Assembly (NCBI GenBank): GCA_017623675.1 | Contig: JAGAOO010000062.1 | Coordinates: 1 to 34,246, forward strand | Length of the DNA stretch: 34,246 bases | Source of the DNA: Lachnospiraceae bacterium | Lineage (GTDB): Bacteria; Bacillota; Clostridia; Lachnospirales; Lachnospiraceae | Direction: 5' to 3' | Part shown: one piece after another, positions 33,944 to 34,246 of the stretch | How the letters are laid out: each line of letters opens with the position of its first letter | Numbering within the stretch: the stretch's first letter is position 1 | Position numbers and translations under genes: made by a program | Notes under the pieces: model-generated | Seen by the model: the letters and a program-made list of their open reading frames with translations, nothing else | Told to the model about the DNA's origin: nothing | The model's database searches: none

Positions 33944-34246
33944 CTCTCTCTTTCCTTGTCAGCACCTTCAGACACCATCTCCATTTGCCACAACGTGGGC
34001 ATCGCATCATTCTTAACGCAACAATATTTATTGCTACTGTATAGTTAATGAAACCGGGGACAAAGGTTTCTTCACAATGTAAACACTTATAATATCCAAA
34101 TGTGTGTCCTCCCTCCATCAGCGCAAGCAAACCAACCGTAAAAACGGCACATGCAATAAACACCAATATCCCTTTCGCCTGATTGCTTATTACTTCCGTA
34201 TATGTATTTACAGCAACAATCAGCGTCACAAAAGAAACGATGGATA
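33924..34246 (-). CDS. Zinc-ribbon membrane protein, 5' end beyond the window
   Basis: At least 107 residues are visible; the frame is open to the right edge, so the start lies outside or at a GTG near 34229. Two hydrophobic segments (TLIVAVNTYTEV region and GILVFIACAVFTVGLLALME) precede a pair of Cys-x2-Cys motifs (CLHC, CPRC), a zinc ribbon. Between them lies FVPGFINYTVAINIVALRMM. The tail is basic. It overlaps the CPBP gene by 20 bp and probably forms an operon with it. I do not recognise a named family. Confidence 0.75.
   Translation of the reverse strand, partial: SIVSFVTLIVAVNTYTEVISNQAKGILVFIACAVFTVGLLALMEGGHTFGYYKCLHCEETFVPGFINYTVAINIVALRMMRCPRCGKWRWCLKVLTRKERDENEGT

Overview
The window looks like a low-to-moderate GC, anaerobic, spore-forming Firmicute of the Clostridia, most likely Lachnospiraceae. 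This is inferred from gene content and style: AGGAGG-type ribosome binding sites, T-box leaders, spmA/spmB, an ATP-type PEP carboxykinase, a PyrBI-type aspartate carbamoyltransferase, and a DUF4358/MBOAT/DHHW cluster. No rRNA, tRNA, CRISPR array or phage was found.

Layout. 1-277 is the end of an IS3-family (IS150-like) insertion sequence cut by the window edge. 493-6222 holds a YeiH-type permease, two unknown small or anchored proteins, murA, the pyrB-pyrI pair and a small membrane protein. 6391-9755 is a surface O-acylation cluster (DHHW protein, MBOAT acyltransferase, DUF4358 lipoprotein). 9856-12152 is metG with a complete methionine T-box leader. 12239-20827 carries an AAA/DUF4143 ATPase, an EAL-CBS-GGDEF protein, a ketopantoate-reductase-like enzyme, a divergent LysR/MATE pair and a secreted DUF885 lipoprotein. 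20912-24243 is a sulfonate/nitrate/taurine-type ABC locus. In it a LacI-type regulator and the substrate-binding protein are both beheaded at one shared junction near 21,897. 24554-28713 holds pckA and a T-box-controlled CstA-family transporter; the transporter cassette is bracketed by two copies of one 35-bp terminator sequence. 28829-30477 has a 52-residue acidic protein and a cation/proton antiporter under a fluoride riboswitch. 30427-34246 holds spmB and spmA split by a remnant of an Rpn/PD-(D/E)XK protein, a shortened DUF3800 protein, a CPBP-family membrane protease and a partial zinc-ribbon membrane protein.

How the parts work together. Three RNA switches were recognised: a Met T-box for metG, a probable Ile T-box for cstA, and a fluoride riboswitch for the antiporter. 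Each has an aptamer or antiterminator followed by an intrinsic terminator. PyrB and PyrI form one enzyme and appear to share a strong promoter. The MBOAT and DHHW proteins probably act together on an envelope polymer. SpmA and SpmB act in spore maturation.

No clearly new multi-gene system was found. The most notable points are the LacI/binding-protein junction, the T-box on a CstA transporter flanked by direct repeats, a possible structured RNA between pckA and that T-box, and the fluoride switch on an antiporter instead of a Fluc channel.
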